DNA from: JAWSUT01 sp033549345 | Lineage (GTDB): Bacteria > Bacillota > Dethiobacteria > Dethiobacterales > Dethiobacteraceae | Direction of reading: 5' to 3' | Assembly (NCBI GenBank): GCA_033549345.1 | Contig: JAWSUT010000029.1 | Coordinates: 1-33,189 of the forward strand | Length of the DNA stretch: 33,189 bases | Shown: positions 30,457 through 33,189 of the stretch, in pieces | Layout: each line of letters opens with the position of its first letter | Numbering within the stretch: position 1 is the first letter of the stretch | The notes under the pieces: generated by a model | The model's input: only the letters and a program-made list of their open reading frames with translations | Database searches by the model: none | What the model was told of the DNA's origin: nothing | Program-made: the position numbers and the translations under genes

Positions 30457-31995
30457 TTAAGGCTCAAAGTCACTCTTCAGTAAGGAGCGGAGGACTTTGC
30501 CTGTAGGTGACTTGGGGATTTCCTGAACAAGAATAAACTCGCGTGGCCGCTTAAAACGGGCCAGTTCGGGGTGGTGCAGTACAAACCTCTCCAACTGTTG
30601 TTTTGTAAGGAATCTGTCTGTCGGGACGACGAATGCAACCACACGCTCGCCCCAACGTACGTCCGGGGCTCCCACTACGGCCGCTTCCTTAACACCATGG
30701 CATTTCAGCAGAATTTCTTCCACCTCATACGGGTAAATATTTTCACCTCCGCTAATAATCATATCGTCCACCCGGCCTGCCAGAAACAGATCCCCTTCCT
30801 CGTCAAGAAAACCCAAATCCCCTGTGAAATACCAGCCGTTACATAAAACGTGTTCAGATGCTTCACGTCTGCCCAGATAGCCTAAGAAAGCCTGGGGCAA
30901 TGTGGTATCAACCAGGATCTCTCCCACAGCTCCATGACAAACTGTGTCCAGTACCCGGTCCTGCCTGAATCCTTCCAATCCGACAATACGAATGCGGCTT
31001 TGCAATGCAGTTCGGCCAGCTGACAATGGCTTTTGTTTCAGCCGGTCATTTATGGTTATGGCAATCATTTCTGTGCACCCGTATTGGTTGATAAAGGTAT
31101 CCGGCATGAAAAGTTCACGGCATGTTTCCTGCAGTGCCGAATCCATCGGTGCCCCGGCAAAAGCCAGCTTTTTTATGGGTGGGAGCCGGTTTCCTGCAAC
31201 ATGCTCCACCAAATCATGGTACATAGTAGGAACCAAATATAGAGCCGAAACCTGACCTGCTTCGAGAAATTTACAATAGTTTTCCGGCTTGGCTTTTTCG
31301 GGTATTACTGCTGTTGCATTTAAAAGTACCTGACTGATTAAGGTATGCAACCCCATTGTGTGATAGAGCGGCATTACCGCCAGAATACGCTCAAACCGCG
31401 TCCAACGGTGCTCCAGAATAATAGCCAGTGCAGCGAAGTAATCACTTATAGGACTGCGGCAGACACCTTTGGGGCGACCGGTGGTTCCTGATGTGTACAG
31501 AATTGTCCCTGTTTCGTTACCCTGCTGTGGTATATGCGGCCATTGGCCTGATGCAGGTTCTGCGAGATGTGAAAAAGACAATTCCCAAGTCTGCAGTTCA
31601 CCACCAGGAACGTCAGCAATAAACACTAATTTATCTTCAAACTGATCCACTATCTTATGCAACTCACTTCGGGCTGCAGCATCATAAAACACGGCTTTTG
31701 TACAGGAATCCTTTAATGCATAAGCAATATCCCCTGACTTCCAACGTGTGTTAATCATTACAGCTACCGCATCCAGGGAATGAACAGCAAAAAATGCTGT
31801 TGCCGGCAGTTCACCGCTTCCTGCACAGATTGCAACCCGGTCCCCGGTTTGAATACCGGCCCGTGCCAATCCCTGCGCCACGGCACAGACACGCTGCCCC
31901 CATTCCCTGTATGATACTTTACGTTTCCCTGTAACTATGGCTGTCACGTCGGGGTAGCGGTTAACCGCTAACCGGAAAGCAGCTCCCAGGTTCAT
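30457..31995 (-). CDS. Acyl-CoA synthetase (AMP-dependent, class I adenylate-forming)
   Basis: This 512-residue adenylate-forming enzyme has the AMP-binding loop ILYTSGTTGRPKGV (about 165-178), NQYGCTE (A5 region), GWYFTGDLGFLDEEGDLFLAGR (A7/A8) and the C-terminal catalytic Lys in PKSPTGKVLR (A10). These enzymes make acyl-CoA from a carboxylic acid, ATP and CoA. The acid is unknown: the overall form is like benzoate, crotonobetaine or medium-chain acyl ligases. ATG 31995 follows GGAGGAAGAGC. It is first in the run with the aminotransferase and GNAT genes. An orphan terminator lies about 107 nt upstream. Confidence 0.9.
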   Translation of the reverse strand: MNLGAAFRLAVNRYPDVTAIVTGKRKVSYREWGQRVCAVAQGLARAGIQTGDRVAICAGSGELPATAFFAVHSLDAVAVMINTRWKSGDIAYALKDSCTKAVFYDAAARSELHKIVDQFEDKLVFIADVPGGELQTWELSFSHLAEPASGQWPHIPQQGNETGTILYTSGTTGRPKGVCRSPISDYFAALAIILEHRWTRFERILAVMPLYHTMGLHTLISQVLLNATAVIPEKAKPENYCKFLEAGQVSALYLVPTMYHDLVEHVAGNRLPPIKKLAFAGAPMDSALQETCRELFMPDTFINQYGCTEMIAITINDRLKQKPLSAGRTALQSRIRIVGLEGFRQDRVLDTVCHGAVGEILVDTTLPQAFLGYLGRREASEHVLCNGWYFTGDLGFLDEEGDLFLAGRVDDMIISGGENIYPYEVEEILLKCHGVKEAAVVGAPDVRWGERVVAFVVPTDRFLTKQQLERFVLHHPELARFKRPREFILVQEIPKSPTGKVLRSLLKSDFEP

Positions 31996-32102
31996 TGCTC
32001 TTCCTCCAGAATTTGTTCTAACGTCAGTATATGCTTCGTGGTTATTTCATGCTTCTGAATGTACAATGAATAGTAATCCAATATTTGGATGTCAGCCATA
32101 AT

Positions 32103-32131
32103 AAAAAAAACCAAGCCATTAGCCTGGTTTT
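32103..32131 (-). terminator. Orphan strong terminator in the acyl-CoA synthetase leader
   Basis: On the minus strand AAAACCAGGC, loop TAATG, GCTTGGTTTT (one mismatch), then four more T. No minus-strand gene ends here. It could end a leader or small RNA starting near 32210-32190, where TTGTTT and TATACA stand 17 nt apart on the minus strand. A second stem (TGCCGGA 32147-32153, TCCGGCA 32178-32184) lies within that stretch. Confidence 0.6.
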
Positions 32132-32255
32132 AACAGAATAACATACTGCCGGATTGAAAGTACGAATACATTATCCCTCCGGCATCTTTTCTCCAGATAC
32201 TGTATACAAGTCAAGCCGTTTACAAACAATAAATGCAAACTTAGGAGGTGATACG

Positions 32256-32609
32256 ATGCCCGCTATTATTGAGACAGATGTTAAGAAAATGCAAAAATGT
32301 ATAGACATCTGCAATCGTTGTATGCAGGTCTGTGAAGAATGTCTGACCTCATGTTTGAAAGAACCTGATGCACAGGCACGTATGAAATGTATTCAAACTC
32401 TTCGCGACTGTGCAGATATTTGTTCTATGGCTGCTCAGTATATGTCAAGAGGCAGTGCGTTCGCCAAACAAATTTGCGGCCTGTGTGCTGAAATTTGTGA
32501 AGCATGCGCTAACGAGTGCGCTATGTTCCAGGACAATCACTGCAAACAATGCGCAGATGTTTGCCGTCAGTGTGCCCAGGAATGCAGAAATATGGTAAAT
32601 ATGCAATAA
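32256..32609 (+). CDS. Four-helix-bundle copper-binding protein (Csp/DUF326 type)
   Basis: This 117-residue protein has 19 cysteines, mostly in CxxC or CxxxC spacing along helices (KCIDICNRCMQVCEEC, QICGLCAEICEACANEC, HCKQCADVCRQCAQEC). That is the pattern of the Csp family, whose four-helix bundles store many Cu(I) ions. With no signal peptide it would be a cytosolic, Csp3-like form. ATG 32256 has an ideal TTAGGAGGTG site; upstream codons are not part of the gene. It shares a bidirectional terminator with a hemerythrin remnant. A role in copper buffering is known for the family and inferred here. Confidence 0.9.
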   Translation: MPAIIETDVKKMQKCIDICNRCMQVCEECLTSCLKEPDAQARMKCIQTLRDCADICSMAAQYMSRGSAFAKQICGLCAEICEACANECAMFQDNHCKQCADVCRQCAQECRNMVNMQ

Positions 32610-32620
32610 AAGTGTGTAAT

Positions 32621-32653
32621 AAAAACAGCCACTTCACTCCCGTGGCTGTTTTT
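32621..32653. terminator. Bidirectional terminator
   Basis: AAAAACAGCCAC, 9-nt loop, GTGGCTGTTTTT: a 12-bp stem with T-runs on both strands, between the convergent Csp gene and hemerythrin remnant. Confidence 0.9.
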
Positions 32654-32658
32654 CTGAT

Positions 32659-33129
32659 TTATCCGGTTTTTTTAATGATCTTTGCTTCCAGTTCATTTAA
32701 CAATTCCAGATACTTTTCCGTACTTGCTTCATTATCCTGCTCAAACTTCTTACACTCTTCGTTTAACTGGGTAAGCGTTGCCTGTGCCAGGTTCTTTTGG
32801 GCAAATACAAAGGCCACATTATCCTCTTTGTTAATATGGCGGTGGAGCAAATGTGTGTAAGAGATGGCATTGGCAATTACATCAAGTTTTGACTCATCGT
32901 CACCGTCCAGAACTCTGCCCACGGCAGCTTCCAGCTCCTGCATATGCAACCGTCCCAGGTCATGCTCAATATTCATCCCGTATTTGACAAGCTTTTCTGC
33001 GACAGTACCCAGTTCATCCATCATTTTTTCAAAAAGCAGTAACTCTTCTTTTCCGTGATGGTGTTTGTCGGCATAATTCCTGACAAAATCAACAATCCTG
33101 TAAAAGTCTTTATAACCTGCATTCCCGGA
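32659..33129 (-). pseudogene. Hemerythrin (HHE) domain protein lacking its 5' end
   Basis: The open frame gives most of a hemerythrin-like domain: a His/Glu helix (ADKHHHGKEELLLFEKM), the helix with EHDLGRLHM, and the last helix with YTHLLHRHINKEDN, so most iron ligands are present. The first helix, which carries the first His ligand, is missing. The frame is closed by a TAA (33132-33130) and offers no ATG, GTG or TTG start before ATG 33024, which has no ribosome site and would remove further ligands. A terminator stands right upstream. It is probably a 5'-truncated remnant. Confidence 0.68.
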
Positions 33130-33148
33130 TTATTATACCTATGATCCC

Positions 33149-33170
33149 AAAAAACCCTTAAAAATAAGGG
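33149..33170 (-). terminator. Terminator of a gene beyond the right edge
   Basis: On the minus strand CCCTTA, loop TTTT, TAAGGG, then TTTTTT. It must belong to a minus-strand gene outside the window. Confidence 0.7.
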
Positions 33171-33189
33171 AAAATATTCTTGACAGATC

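Noticed and set aside
1..33189. tRNA or rRNA genes and CRISPR arrays
   Set aside because: No cloverleaf, conserved rRNA segment or repeat-spacer pattern was seen on reading both strands; a dedicated RNA search was not possible here.

Overview
The window looks like chromosome of an anaerobic Gram-positive bacterium of the Clostridia (Firmicutes). The evidence is strong AGGAGG-type ribosome sites with frequent TTG starts, lipoprotein signals, and an anaerobe's gene set: a corrinoid-protein reactivase, a UroD-type methyltransferase, a KamA radical-SAM enzyme, a pentahaem NrfA, a C_GCAxxG redox protein, a hemerythrin remnant and a VanW protein. A Peptococcaceae- or Dethiobacter-like lineage would fit, but that is inference. 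I see no rRNA, tRNA, CRISPR array or prophage.

Layout. 1-531: 5' part of a class C group II intron (minus strand) inserted just behind the terminator of an AI-2E-type membrane protein gene. 551-2592: minus-strand cluster YtxH / DUF948 / AI-2E-family protein. 2754-3531: LigD-type 3'-phosphoesterase followed by a stub of the LigD polymerase domain. 3710-5331: cupin, then a convergent OFA-type MFS transporter. 5462-7001: KamA-family enzyme and a divergent Gln/Ala heptad-repeat protein. 7068-8389: FMN-binding lipoprotein and membrane-anchored serine protease. 8623-11277: 2-hydroxyacid dehydrogenase, M29 aminopeptidase, SCP2 protein.

11323-15477 is a probable minus-strand operon: MarR regulator, Cys-rich SAM methyltransferase, 47-residue protein, RACo-like reactivase, UroD-family methyltransferase. 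It is the best candidate here for an undescribed system. 15617-16525 encodes a GIY-YIG nuclease domain fused to a cysteine-rich CCG-type protein, with an internal ribosome site. 16640-18027 is a TetR / cupin / OsmC operon with a perfect 20-bp operator palindrome under the promoter. 18151-19884: a 47-residue protein and a FAD-Rieske oxidoreductase.

19992-21426 is a decayed stretch: a truncated IS4-type transposase, hairpin-rich noncoding DNA and a frameshifted alpha/beta hydrolase. Then come pcm, a lipoprotein NrfA without visible NrfH, a TDT-family transporter coupled to a C_GCAxxG protein, an EamA transporter and VanW. 27466-31995 is a minus-strand run: acyl-CoA ligase, aminotransferase, GNAT, alanine racemase; it is preceded by an orphan terminator that may belong to a leader or small RNA. 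The window closes with a 19-cysteine Csp-type copper-binding protein and a 5'-truncated hemerythrin gene.
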